Below, in pieces: positions 13,401-26,700 of a DNA stretch of 64,000 nucleotides. The stretch is from Heliocidaris erythrogramma (Eukaryota; Echinodermata; Echinoidea; Camarodonta; Echinometridae): NCBI GenBank assembly GCA_025617745.1, contig CM046871.1:36180722-36244721 (forward strand), given 5' to 3'. The notes under the pieces are model-generated. The model had not been told where the DNA came from. It did not search any database and was given only the letters and a program-made list of their open reading frames with translations. The first letter of the stretch is position 1, and each line of letters begins with the position of its first letter. The translations under genes were made by a program, and so were the position numbers.

Positions 13401-14215
13401 CACTAAAGGAAAAAAGAAACTTATAAAAGTTCAAGAGATCACCAAATTAAATTCTCTGCATGGAAATGTACCAAATTTGGATATAATGTTGATTCAATGC
13501 ATGGCTTTAAATGACAGTCAATAACAAAAAGTTTTCTTCAATGCCACAAAAGAAATGTGCACTGAAGCAAAGGACTCTCTAATCCCCAAGTCACAAAGAC
13601 AAACTGCAGCCTTGTACACCATATGCATGTCAATGAATGAAACAAAAGAATTTCAAAAGGGATTTGCAAGTTCATATCCAAACAGATTAATAGCCAGTAT
13701 GTCCACCTCTAGCTTGCTGGCAAGCTGTACACCGTCTTCGCATGCTTCCGATCAGATTCGCGATGGTAGCCTGGGGAACATTGTTCCATTCCTCTTGCAG
13801 TGCTGCAATGAGCGTCTCCCTATTGATGGGTTGATTGTCACGCCTTGACACACGTCGACCAAGCTCTTCCCAGAGATGTTCAATTGGGGAAAGGTCTGGT
13901 GAACGGGCGCACCATGGCAGAACATCAATATCCTCTTGCTCGAGGGGTGCAAATCCCTTTTGAAATTCTTTTGTTTCATTCATTGACATGCATATGGTGT
14001 ACAAGGCTGCAGTTTGTCTTTGTGACTTGGGGATTAGAGAGTCCTTTGCTTCAGTGCACATTTCTTTTGTGGCATTGAAGAAAACTTTTTGTTATTGACT
14101 GTCATTTAAAGCCATGCATTGAATCAACATTATATCCAAATTTGGTACATTTCCATGCAGAGAATTTAATTTGGTGATCTCTTGAACTTTTATAAGTTTC
14201 TTTTTTCCTTTAGTG
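13401..14215 (-). mobile_element. Tc1/mariner-type element, 268-bp terminal inverted repeats
   Basis: An 815-bp element with nearly perfect terminal inverted repeats at 13401-13668 and 13948-14215, beginning CACTAAAGG. A TA dinucleotide lies on each side (13399-13400 and 14216-14217), the usual target duplication of this superfamily. The unpaired centre plus part of the right repeat encode, on the minus strand, the C-terminal end of a Tc1-like transposase with the motif RSPDLSPIEHLWEELGRRV, where the E belongs to the DDE/DDD active-site region. The first two catalytic Asp regions are absent, so it cannot be autonomous. Confidence 0.85.
13687..14061 (-). pseudogene. Tc1-like transposase C-terminal fragment
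   Basis: Open frame of 124 codons. Residues after the first 38 or so read as the end of a Tc1 transposase: DVLPWCARSPDLSPIEHL, then an Arg-rich stretch, then SMRRRCTACQQARGGHTGY, which is a typical terminal signature. The first 38 residues are translated inverted-repeat DNA, because the same peptide is encoded in mirror image on the plus strand at 13555-13668. Only the last third of a roughly 340-residue transposase remains, so it is a relic. Confidence 0.8.
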
Positions 14216-14329
14216 TATAAACCATGGAAAGATTAATCGAGTCTAAGCAGTAAAAATAAACGCATTTCCTCTAAAATGCTCTAGATTTTTTTTAACGGGT
14301 CATGCTGAAAACCGGAAAAAAGTTGATGG

Positions 14330-14660
14330 ATCGTTATCTTCTCATCTCATCTTGATGAAATCAGCCTGTATAGCAGGGTTAATCATTACAAAGGTCAGCT
14401 TATACAGGTACATGTATTACATAGGTCTGAAGACCATGAGGCAGGAGGGGGATGGAGGAATCACCTTATTGGTGAAGTTCTCTGGTTGAGCCAGGGTGGG
14501 CCTGGGTGGAAAAGTGTCCTCTCATATCGTGTAGTCCCAGAACTTCTCCAGATCATGAGGGAGGGTTTGGAGCTATCACTTCATCTTGATTGATTAAGTC
14601 CACCGGCAAGGCGGCCGGGGCAGGGATTCTCAAGATCACAAGGGAAGGATACCTAGCTAC
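14330..14660 (-). repeat. Decayed tandem copies of the TERT terminal exon
   Basis: Immediately downstream of the TERT stop there are three further, diverged versions of the last coding exon, about 105-115 bp apart (near 14345-14400, 14455-14500 and 14575-14635). The furthest one still reads NPAIQADFIKMR then stop on the minus strand, against NPALPEDFIKMRR then stop in the real exon. The spacer GATCATGAGGGAGG-type word is also repeated. They most likely sit in the 3' UTR. Confidence 0.6.
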
Positions 14661-14671
14661 ACGTACATGTA

Positions 14672-14749
14672 TCACCTTCTCATCTTGATGAAGTCCTCGG
14701 GTAGAGCAGGATTGGTCATCTCTTCGAGAACCTCCAACATGGCTTTACC
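14672..14749 (-). CDS. TERT: TERT terminal coding exon
   Basis: Acceptor ATTCATAG precedes 26 codons ending TGA at 14672-14674. The residues NPALPEDF followed closely by the stop match the conserved tail of animal TERT, which ends shortly after an NPALP-DF motif. It joins in phase 0 to the exon at 15649-15754, whose donor is GTAATC. A longer reading of that upstream exon runs to a stop near 15550 but contains no TERT-like residues. Confidence 0.85.
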   Translation of the reverse strand, partial: GKAMLEVLEEMTNPALPEDFIKMRR

Positions 14750-17700
14750 CTATGAATAAACAGAGCAAAAAGATGCCAAATTTGAGAGATTCATGTACTT
14801 TTAAGGAACCAAACAATACATTAAATAAGGATGAAGTATCCTATTCTCATGAAGTTTCTAAAAAGCAAAAATTGCCTGGGAAGGACTGACAAGTACAACC
14901 ATAAAAAGGGGGGGTGCAGCAAAGCAACAAGCTCCATTTTTATGTACTTGAACCTGCATCCATGTACCAGTTCAAGACCCTTTTAGGCCCCGTTTCATAA
15001 AAACCGTAATCAATAACAAGTTACAATAATTTGAAGAGATATATTTGAAGATGTCACATGCTCATAGAGGATTATAAATTAAGTTATTTAATAACGGTTT
15101 GGTGTTTATTAGGTGTGCAGTAATAAAATGGTGGAAATTTCTTTAAAAAAAAAAAAAAAAAAAATTACGATAATTGATACAAGCTACTGAAATTGTCGCA
15201 TTTGATTGGCTGTGAGCAAATTTGTCATAGAAATGTGGCAGTTGTTATTGATAACAAGTTGTGTGAAACAAGGCCCTGAAGTCTTATTTATATGTTCCGG
15301 TACATTCCTACAGAACCTGGATTGCATTGGCTCAACAAGTCTTTGAAAGTGTCCTAAACACAGAAAAGGCTCTATATGACATGAAATCTAGATTTGATTA
15401 TGCAGAAATACCACTTGAGATACATGTACATCTTGACTTTAGTACAGTCATAAGTCAAATTCTTCTTCTTCTTCCAGCTAGACCGCCGTTGGCATATTAT
15501 CGTACTTGTGCTTGTCAAGTGTCCAGATGAATTGTGGAAGTAAAATCCTCTAAACAAATTTTAGAATACTAAGTGCAGCTAAAAAAACCCAGAAGAGGCG
15601 TAACATAGCCTCACTTGTTGCACCCCCTGCTTGAAGATGTTTGATTACCATTTTAATTGCTGCCTTTCGTCTGTGTTTCCTGACCAATTTAATTAGAGGG
15701 TGGTACATTCCTTGGTGCTTGCTCAGCTTAGCATCAAAAGCTTTCAGTCCAATCCTGAAATATAAATTTGAATAAAGTGCACTATATGATAAGATTGATA
15801 TCATACATGTAAATGTAAACTTTGTTAAATAATGCAGATCTTATTCACACCAGAGCCACCAAGTTTGCAACTTACATGTGTTGTATCACCAATGAATGAC
15901 CATTTTCCATTCATTGTTTAGATTGTTAACAGTGATATCATTATTTCAGCAATCATATCTCAACATTTTAGGATTTGAAAGAAATTTGTATGTACCCTTG
16001 TGCTATGCACAAAACATATTGGCTCAAATGCATGAATTTTATTTTAACCCATGGTTTAAACCTCCATAAGCGTAGTACAGCACGCACATGTCCTCTTGTC
16101 TAAAGGGCAGACAGTAATGCACTTACATACGCTTATTTTAGTCCACGGCAGAGGTTTACCAGTAACCCCGATTTAGACCAAGGGCTAAGATAAGCCTCTC
16201 TCGTGGCCATTATGCTTGTGAGCTGTTAACTGGGTGGCAACATAAGAATTACCAAATTGAATATGATATGGAAGTGTATATCTTACCAATTGACAGTATT
16301 GACTGTGAGAGGGAAGGTAGTTTCTATACCCTGGTTATCTTTGGGTAACTTGGAGACTGTCAATGTATGGAACATCCTCACACGTGATGCCCAAATATCT
16401 GAACATGATATGAAGAGAAAAATTTCACAAGATAAGATTTTTATAAATGTCTTTAGAGATCATTAATGTCTATATAATACCCTCAAAATTATATGATGAA
16501 AAGGACATTACAATCTTATTTCCTCTTTTTCTTTGAAGACTGTAAAAGTGTATTTGAAGACTAAACCTCAAACATGAAACTCAAATACCAGATAATACAT
16601 TTTAAAGAGAATATCATCTCATTAATCCAATCTTTGGAGATATATTTCTGTGTGATGCCACAAAATATATGAAAAATACATGATGAAATAGAAACAAACA
16701 TATTTTTAGGGATTACAGATTGTTGTTCAGTTTGACAAGTCTTGCTAATTTGCATTAAACCAGCAATAAGCAATCAATTTTATCAAAGAAACATTCATTG
16801 CTTGATTCCATGAAGGGAAATGTTAAAAAAGAGTCCCTCAAATGATTCATCCACATTGGAGCATTGACAAATATTTTAGAAAGCAGGTTTGTGTCCCTTG
16901 CCTCCCTGACAATGTGCAATTTGCATTGTGTCATCGTCATAGAAAGAAAGAGGATTCCAGCATTGAGGCACAACAATACATCAAGCAATTTGTACGGCAC
17001 AGAGATACATGTCTTACTGTAGAACTGTAGAGGGGGTGTGTTCTCCTTGACTGAGCTAGCAAGACAGTGGTAGTATGAGTGGAAGCGATATGCTAGCAGC
17101 AGCAGGAGATGGTACACATTGATGACAATCGTCCGGAAAGAGTTGATCTGTGAGGTAATGCATTATTATAACTATAACTATCTACATGTATCTATCCATC
17201 TATCTATCTAGCTTATTTCACTCCACTGTTGAAGGAAGGCCTCCTCATCAATTCTCCATTTCATTCTATCTTGTGCTATCCTCTTCCATGTAATGCTACC
17301 TTATTCTCTGAGATCATCCATGCACCTCCTACTTTGCCTGCCTGTTATAAGCTCTAGGGGTCCATTCTGTAAGTGTGTGCATCCATCTATCATCATTCCT
17401 TCTCTCTACATGACCCGTCCACCTCCACCTCTTTCATTTAATTTCCTGTACTATATCTCACACTTCTGTTTTCTTTCTCAACTATAACACATGGGCATCC
17501 AACAGCGAGCTCCCCAGTGTGATGGGTGCCGGAAGGGGGAGTTTCCCCCCTCCCTCGAGAAGCGAGAAAGCTTTGAAGTTTTAGCAAATTTGAGAGAAAG
17601 ATAATGGCTCATAGCACCTTTTTGTACATGTAACAGGGGTGGGCGCAGGGAGGGGGGAGTTTCCCCCCTCCCGCGCGAAGTGTGAATGCTTTGACGTTTT

Positions 17701-20700
17701 AGCAAATTTTGAGAGAAAGATAACGGCTCGTAGCACCATTTTAGGCTTTTTTTTCTCTCACTTCTTCTTCTCCCCCCCTGCTTTTTCACTCTTGGTTTTT
17801 TTTTTTCTTCTCACTTGGCAATTTTTTTTTGGCGCCTGCCCCCACTGACCCCTGGCTACGCTCCTGGCGGCATCTCCAGAATACCTTAAGGGGGGGTGCT
17901 GAATCACAAGCTATCCAAAAAAATAAAACAAGCAATCCAAACAGCCTTGAACAAGCAAGCAAGCAAAAAAGTAAAAGAAAGAAAATAAAGACATAAATCA
18001 TGCATCCATATTAATTTTGAGGCAATTCATTATTGCAGGGGTATCTCCAGAATACTTTAAAAGGGGGCGGGGTGCTGGTTCAAATTTTCTAACAAGCTAT
18101 CCAAAAGTCTTGAACAAGCAAGCAAGCAAACAAACAAAAAAGTAAAAGAAAGAAAAATAAGAAAGGACACAAATTATCCATGTTTAATTTTTCATGAAAA
18201 TGTTCACATCTCATCCCCCTTCCTAAGGATGCCCTTGTACACATGCTTGGACAATGAGAGATATAAACCAGCTCCCAATGGAATTATTGGCACAGAAAAT
18301 ATAACTGTATAAAATATGTACTTGATACAACTTTGTTAAAGACTGAATATAACTCATGCAAGTGATGTAAATATATGCATAGATAAGAATATTTTTTTTT
18401 GCACAAATGCTTAATAAAATGAGATATTAAGACATCTCCCAGGATAACACATCAAGGGTTTGAATTTATATCTTCCCAAATTTTTCTGCTATTAATACAA
18501 TAATCATTATAGTGCTTCTGAAAGAATAATGAAAGTAATTCCATCAAAAGTGTAATTTTCTAGTTAACAATATTGTTCTCTTACACTTTTCTTTTCTCAA
18601 AATTATAAGGAAACCATTTTTAAATAAGTATAAACTAAATCCAGATCATGTACAAGTAGGATAACAGTATTCCATACCTGTGGATCCATGAATATGCTGA
18701 CATTCTTGGCTTTCAAAGACCTGGAGGAAAACATTGAATAAAAGCATTTATCAAAATTACCATAACATCTACTTTCAGTTTAAGTTTATTGTTTCATATT
18801 TCACATTTACAGTGCTTTTACAGTATAAATACTGATGAGGCTACCCTGGGTAAACAAGATATATCATTATTATTAGTAGTAGTAGTAGTAGTATTATTAT
18901 TAACAAGATAAATGGTACAAATGAACATGAAATATATTGTCAGAGAAAAATAAAAGAAGGCGAGTACCTCACATCTATACATTTGCATGCAGTATTAATC
19001 GAAAAGACTGTGTAAAACAGACTAATAAATGTATAACACCAGAGACTTTTGCGAAGTTTTTCAAAATGCTTTGAAAGTTGTTAAAGGTAATGTGCAGTTT
19101 TGGTAAGCCCTCAAAAACATTTTGTCAGATTTCTTTGATTTTAGATGATAAATAGCAAGATACTAGCAAAACTAAGCTGCTGTGAAGTTTTTCCCTCATC
19201 AAGTTAAATATCAAACGAGTGAGAGGTAAAATATAATTTAGATACCGGGACAGGGATATAAACTCCTACAATGGCAAATTGTAATAAAACGTGTACACAC
19301 GTTTATTAACCTATGAGGGGACTGTGTACGGAGCTCGTTGAGCAGGCAGCTGTCGGGGTGGCAGGGTAATAGCGTAGGGCATTTTATAGCCATTATCTAG
19401 CATGCCTCACATATATTTACACTTATATTCACCGCAAATCATGAATGGAATACCCAAAGATCTCATACATACACCCCTGGAAAAAATTATTAGACCAAGC
19501 TTCTGTAATAAGGGTACCATTATATGCATACAAAATTATAAAAATGATTTGTCTTTGCATTTCATTGAATGAATACCAAATTCCAGCAATTATACCTTGC
19601 TTTTATGTAATTTTATTTCCTTCTTACCACAAAAATAACACTATCAGTAACCATGCTTGGTCTAATAATTTTTTCCATGGCTTTATATCTTTTTATACAA
19701 GGAGAACAACATGAGACTATATTTATCATGTTTTTTCCAATTCCTTTTTGCTACCAGAACTGCACAGAGCTTTAAGATTCACAAACATTTCATGCCTCAA
19801 AGTAATTGAACCACTGTTATGATCCAAAATCCACAAAAGATAAGAATCAAACAAAAGATATTAACTTTAGATGATTTATGGTTTAATTTAAATATTTACC
19901 AACGTCAGATATAACAGAATTACAGATTCTAGTTACATATACACTACATGTACTTAAACTGGTAAAGACTTACAATTTCTCAGCTGGGAAATTCCTATTA
20001 GTCCAGAATGTTCCTGAAGTGTAGAGTAAGCTGGCTGCTAATCCACAAATATTGAATCCAAACGGTATGTTGTCCAACTGGCAAAAGAAGATTCCAGATC
20101 CAGCCGAAGAATGTCCAAAATAATTCAGGAGGTCATCGATGTCGATAATGATGTCGATGACGATGTCCAAGACGATGGCAATCACAATGTCAATAACAGT
20201 GTCAACTGCAATCTCGATAATCAATGTCAATGACGATGTTGACCACAATGTCAATAACGATGTCGAACACGACGTCAAATATGTCAAGGATGAGGTCCAA
20301 GATGAAGTCCAAGATGAGGTCCAAGATGATCTCCACAGGTTGATATCAATATCAGATGGTGTTAACTGAGAACTTATGCAATATATGCTCCACGATGTAT
20401 TCAGGGTATAAATTCTGAAATTTCTGTGCAAGCTCCCAGCTTATATACAATCTCAACCCTTAATTAGAATTTTCTAGATTCTACTACAATATTCATGAAG
20501 GTTTGGAACTCTCTTGTAAGTTCCATATAGTTCTAGTTGTAACAAACAAAGAAAGGGGATTCCCCTTTTCTATAAATAGACTCACTGCAAGGTTACACTC
20601 TAAGAGGTTCATGTAAAGGTCAGGATACATGTAATCAACACATTCCAACATGTACATTATACATTGCAATTATCCTATAGTACATCACACACAATGTAAA

Positions 20701-23700
20701 GATCTAGAATGTTCTCTCTACTGTATGTGCATTCTGATTATTTCACTGCTACACATTATATTCACTTTTCACATATGAATATTACTCTCTTCTGGAAATT
20801 TCTATGTTCATAAAATCATACATAACTGGAAAAATAATTCCCTTCCAGAAGATTCCTTAATTATATCACACCTCCCCCACCGGGAAAAAGAAAGCTTTAC
20901 CGTAGTAAAGGTTTCTTTAAGATTCAACCTGTTTCAAATTATCCAGATAAGCCTTTCATCCTGTACAAAGGCATTACAAGTCATATCACACATGTATTTA
21001 AGGACCATAAAAAAAGAAAAATGCAATTATACTATGACAAACTTTGTCACAAAAAAGAGTAATTTCTCTCTTTACATTCTTGAAAGAGCATCAGCAATCA
21101 CATTATTCTTTCCACGAATATGTACAATTTTCAAGGGGAAAGGTTGGAGCATAAGGCTCCACCTGAACAGTCTTTGGTTCTTTGTTTTGAATTTCTCCAA
21201 GAACACAAGAGGATTATGGTCTGTATAGACCATAATATCACCATTACTGTTGGTTAGGTACACCTCAAACTGCTGAAGAGCAAGTACGAGACTCAGAGCC
21301 TCTTTTTCGATAGTTGAATACTTCTTCTGATATTGGTTGAGTTTCTTTGAGAAGTAACAGACTGATTTTTCAAAGCCTTCTTCATCCTCTTGGAGCAACA
21401 CTGCTCCCACTCCAACATCACTGGCATCAATAGCCACCTTGAATGGCTTTGTGAAGTTTGGAGCTGCCAAAACAGGCTCATTCACCAAAATGGCCTTCAA
21501 CTTCTCAAATGATCTCTGACATGCATCAGACCATACATACTTCACTTTTGCTTTCAGCAAGTTTGTCAGTGGACTAACCACAGTACTGTAATTTGGAACG
21601 AACTTCCTATAGAAACCACTCATACCTAGGAATCTGAGCAACTCTTTCTTAGTTGTGGGAATGGGGAAGTCTAAGATTGCCTGAATCTTTGCTTCTCTCG
21701 GTAGCACTTGCCCCTGACCAACCACATGACCAAGATAAGTGACCTTTGCCTTGCCAAATTCACTCTTCATCAGATTAACTACTAAGTTGGCTTCATCTAA
21801 TCTGTCAAACAGTAATCTCAAATGATTGAGATGGTCATTCCATGTATCACTGTACACTAAGATGTCATCTATGTACACAACACAATTGTCAAGCCCAGCA
21901 ATCACCTGATTTGTCAATCTTTGAAAGGTTGCTGGTGCATTTTTCATTCCAAAAGGCATGACTTTGCATTGAAACAAGCCATCCGGTGTGACAAAGGCTG
22001 ATATTTCCTTGGCTCGGTCAGTCAGTGGCACCTGCCAATATCCCTTCAGCAAGTCTATCTTAGTGACAAAGGCAGAGTTCCCAACCCTATCGATACAATC
22101 TTCCAACCTAGGAATTGGATATGAGTCGGTCTTAGTGATTGCATTTACCTTGCGGTAATCTATACAAAATCTCTGAGAGCCATCTGGCTTTGGGACCATT
22201 ACAATAGGGGAACTCCAACTACTCTGACTTGGTTCAATTATGTCATTATCTAACATGAACCGGATTTCCTCATTCACTTTTTCCAACTTGCTTGGATTAA
22301 GTCTATACGGATGTTGTTTGATAGGTTTTACATCACCTACATCTACATCATGTACAGTCAAGGCAGTACGACCTGGTCTATCTTTACACACATGCTTATA
22401 ATCTTTCAACAAGCCAGATATGTCAATTCTCTGTTCATCAGAGAGATGCTTCAGTGCATCATCCAAATTTTCTAACATTTCTGAGTTAGACAATTTCACT
22501 CCACATGGTTCATTTGTAGACACATCTGTGTGAGACAATTCACTCTCTGTCTCTACCTTGCCTTCATTTACATCTTCTAGCTTCTCTTCTTTTACAACAT
22601 GTGCTACACCTACTGGCTGATTAGCCTCACGTTCAAAGTATTCTTTCAGCATGTTTACATGACATACTCTTTGAATCTTTCTTCTGTCAGGGGTACTGAT
22701 CACATAGTTGACATCATTCAGTTTCTTTTTGACAGTGTAGGGACCACTGAACCTAGCTTTCAAGGGCTCACCTAGCAAAGGCAACAACACTAACACCCTA
22801 TCTCCAGGCTTGAAATTGCGCTCTTTTGCATTTTTGTCTGCCTGTCTTTTCATTTTAGCTTGCGACACTTTCAAGTGTTCCTTGGCTACCTCACAAGCCT
22901 TTGAGAGCCTTTCTCGAAACTTTGACACATAGTCAAGAAGGTTTACCTCGTCATTCTGACCCATGAACTTTTCTTTGATCAGCTTAAGGGGACCCCTAAC
23001 CTCGTGACCATAGACGAGCTCAAATGGACTGAAGCCCGTCGACTCATTTGGGGAATCCCTGGTCGCGAACAGCAAGAATGGGATACCTTTATCCCAGTCA
23101 TCCGGATACTCTTCACCATAAGCCCTAAGCATGGTCTTCAGGGTCTGGTGATAGCGTTCTAATGCACCTTGGGACTGTGGATGATAAGCAGAGGACTTGA
23201 TCTGCTTTATCCCTAACTCATGCATCACTTGCTGAAACACTCCTGACATGAAATTAGATCCTTGGTCTGACTGAATTTCCTTGGGCAAACCATACCTAGT
23301 GAAAAACTGCACTAGCGCCTGCACTACTGTCTTTGCAGTGATACTTCTCAACGGTATCGCCTCTGGAAAACGTGTAGACAAATCCATAATCGTAAGAAGA
23401 TACTTGTGACCCGACCTAGTTCTGGGTAAGGGTCCAACACAGTCAACAAGAACCCTAGTAAAAGGTTCATCAAATGCAGGTATCGGTATCAAGGGAGCAG
23501 GCTTGATAGAAGGCTGTGCCTTCCCAACCACCTGACATGTATGACATGTCTTACAGAACTGCACAACATCCTTGTGCATCTTCGGCCAATAAAAATGCCT
23601 CATGACCCTATCCTCCGTCTTCCGAATACCTAAATGACCTGCCATAGGCAACTCGTGAGCCATCCTCAGAATCTCTGTGCGGTAACAGGGAGGAACAACA

Positions 23701-26700
23701 ACTTGGTGAACTACACACCACTCTTCATTAGCTGGTCTCCGGGGAGGTCTCCACTTCCTCATCAATATGTCACCTTTGACATAATAGCACTCAGGAACCT
23801 TATCAGCCTCAGCCTCAGAACATGCCTTCTGTGACAAGCCTCTCAATTCTAGGTCCGCCTGTTGTGCCTGTACAAGGGAAGATTTGCTAAACAACCCATC
23901 ATTGTCTGCAACAGAGCCTTCAACATTATCCCCATCCAAATCCTTAAAAAAGGTTTCAGCTAACCAGACATCAGTACTCTCCTCCACATCAATAGATTCC
24001 GCATCATCCTGTTCAGCCCTACGAGCCTGAGACCTCGTAACAACACAATCCGGGAAAATTCCAGGAAAATCCTCCTGCAACCGTTCAGTTTCAGCTACCT
24101 CAACCGGCTTCTCTGAAACCACTGGAGATGCAACAACTTTCTCTCCAGCCAAGTCGTTACCCAACAAAAAGTCAACCCCGTCCACGGGTAATTCCGGTAC
24201 GACACCAACAGTTACAGGACCACTAACTAGGTCACACTTTAAGTCGACCTTATGCAAAGGAACCGACACATAATCCGGACCAATGCCTCGAACCAAAACT
24301 TTGGCATTCTCTGAACTCTCTGGTGGGAGAGTTAAATGCCCTGACATCATCAGGGACTGAGCAGCCCCTGTATCTCGAAGGATAACCACTGGCTTACCTA
24401 CAGCACCAGTCGAACAGGGGGATACCTCACCATCATGCAAAAAGCTTCTAAAGCTCTCATCAACCTTCTTGACCTTATCGGCAAATACTAGAGAAACACT
24501 CTCAACATCTTGGACTGATTCCAACTGGACAGACTCCTTGGGTGGAATACTTGATTGCTTGACTAAGCCCACATCTTTCTTACTTTTGGTTGGTTTCCCA
24601 ATCAGTTCCCAACAGGACTTTTTCAAATGTCCTGGCTTATTACAATGAAAGCAGACTTTGGAACTTTGACCAGCAGATCTTTCATTTGATTTCGCGCCTC
24701 TATCTGCCTGAGACTTGTCAGTGTCATTCTCCTTGCTAGCATGTTTTCCCTCACCAAATTTCTTGTGGGATTCAAATGCCCCTTTTCCTTTCTTATTCTG
24801 AAAGTTTTTGAAAGGAAGCCTATCCCCACTACCTCTGTGTGTGACCTCAAATTCATCAGCTACCACAGCTGCCTTACTCAATTGAGTAATTCTTTGGTCA
24901 TCTAGGTGAGACTTAACGCCAAAAGGAACACCCTTTTTGAATTCCTCTAAGAGGACAACTTCTCTCAGCTGGGCAAAATCTTTGTCAACTTTCAATGATC
25001 TGTACCACTTGTCAAACATCATTTCTTGTTCCCTAGCAAACTCAACATAGGTCTGGCCTGATTGTCTTTGCATATTCCTAAATTTACGTCTGTATGCTTC
25101 TGGGACCAACTCATATGCATTAAGAATAGTATTCTTCACTGTAGCATAGTCACATGATTGCTCTTCAGAGAGAGATGAGTAGACTTTTGCAGCCTTTCCC
25201 ACAAAAACGCTTTGAAGAAGCAGAGTCCAGTATTTCTGAGGCCATTCCAACCTCTTGGCCACTTTTTCAAATGATACAAAATATGCATCAACTCCCTCTT
25301 CATCAAATTTTGGCACAAGGCGAATGTTCTTCGCTACGTCAAAACCTTGGGGAGATTTCTCTTTGGTAGAGTTAGTATTTGCATGTGCTAACTCCATTTC
25401 TTTCAATTTCAACCGGTACTCCCTTTCTTCTCTTTCCATTTCTCTTTGTTTTTGTTTTTCTTCCATTTCTCTTTGTTTTTGTTTTTCTTCCATTTCTCTT
25501 TGTTTTTGTTTTTCTTCTCTCTCAAATTCTAATTTCATTCTCTCTTTTTCCAACTCAAGTTTTGCTAGTTGGAGTTGAACATCACTTGAAACATTAGAAG
25601 GAACCTCACTTTCTTTACTGAGCTTCATGTGACTAGCTAGCAGATCAATAATCTCTGCCTTCTTTAACTCAGGAGTAAGAACTACTCCCAAATGCTGACA
25701 TACAGCTCTCAAGTCATCTTTTCTGAGTGACTTCAACTGACCAAGGGACAAATCTGTCCTCTTAACAAACACTTCAACATCTATTGTCGTCATGATGAAG
25801 CATGCAACAAACAATTACAGAATTTAAGAACTTATCTGCAATGTATTCTAGAAGTTTCCTGAGATTTCCAAAATTTCTCTCTAAATTTTGTTGTTTTTGA
25901 CTTGTTATATTTGGCTACGTTTCCCGGACAAGCCCCCAGTTTGTTATGATCCAAAATCCACAAAAGATAAGAATCAAACAAAAGATATTAACTTTAGATG
26001 ATTTATGGTTTAATTTAAATATTTACCAACGTCAGATATAACAGAATTACAGATTCTAGTTACATATACACTACATGTACTTAAACTGGTAAAGACTTAC
26101 AATTTCTCAGCTGGGAAATTCCTATTAGTCCAGAATGTTCCTGAAGTGTAGAGTAAGCTGGCTGCTAATCCACAAATATTGAATCCAAACGGTATGTTGT
26201 CCAACTGGCAAAAGAAGATTCCAGATCCAGCCGAAGAATGTCCAAAATAATTCAGGAGGTCATCGATGTCGATAATGATGTCGATGACGATGTCCAAGAC
26301 GATGGCAATCACAATGTCAATAACAGTGTCAACTGCAATCTCGATAATCAATGTCAATGACGATGTTGACCACAATGTCAATAACGATGTCGAACACGAC
26401 GTCAAATATGTCAAGGATGAGGTCCAAGATGAAGTCCAAGATGAGGTCCAAGATGATCTCCACAGGTTGATATCAATATCAGATGGTGTTAACTGAGAAC
26501 TTATGCAATATATGCTCCACGATGTATTCAGGGTATAAATTCTGAAATTTCTGTGCAAGCTCCCAGCTTATATACAATCTCAACCCTTAATTAGAATTTT
26601 CTAGATTCTACTACAATATTCATGAAGGTTTGGAACTCTCTTGTAAGTTCCATATAGTTCTAGTTGTAACAAACAAAGAAAGGGGATTCCCCTTTTCTAT

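Larger units (their letters stand above)
19815..20870 (-). repeat. 3' LTR of the Gmr1-like retrotransposon
   Basis: 1056 bp, with the canonical TG...CA ends (element-sense start TGTGATATAATT, end GGATCATAACA). It matches the other LTR at 25943-26997. The only difference I found by eye is a 1-bp change in an A run near 19850, so the insertion looks very recent. It holds a GATGTC-rich minisatellite and a symmetric GGGGATTCCCC motif. Confidence 0.92.

Noticed and set aside
13555-13848. Plus-strand 97-codon frame near 13,555
   Set aside because: It is the mirror image of the transposon's inverted arm; the first 38 residues duplicate the minus-strand frame.
15550-15648. Extension of the penultimate TERT exon to a stop near 15,550
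   Set aside because: The residues after KAAIKM are not TERT-like, whereas splicing to 14672-14749 restores the conserved NPALP-DF tail in phase.
16561-16773. Minus-strand frame with FVSISSCIFHIFCG as a TERT CTE exon
   Set aside because: Superficially similar to the CTE, but no acceptor gives the required phase; 16855-16905 and 16287-16398 fit both phase and sequence.
19970-20431. 153-codon Ser/Thr/Ile-rich frame in the LTR (and its twin at 26097-26558)
   Set aside because: Created by the LTR minisatellite; low complexity, no start context or homology.
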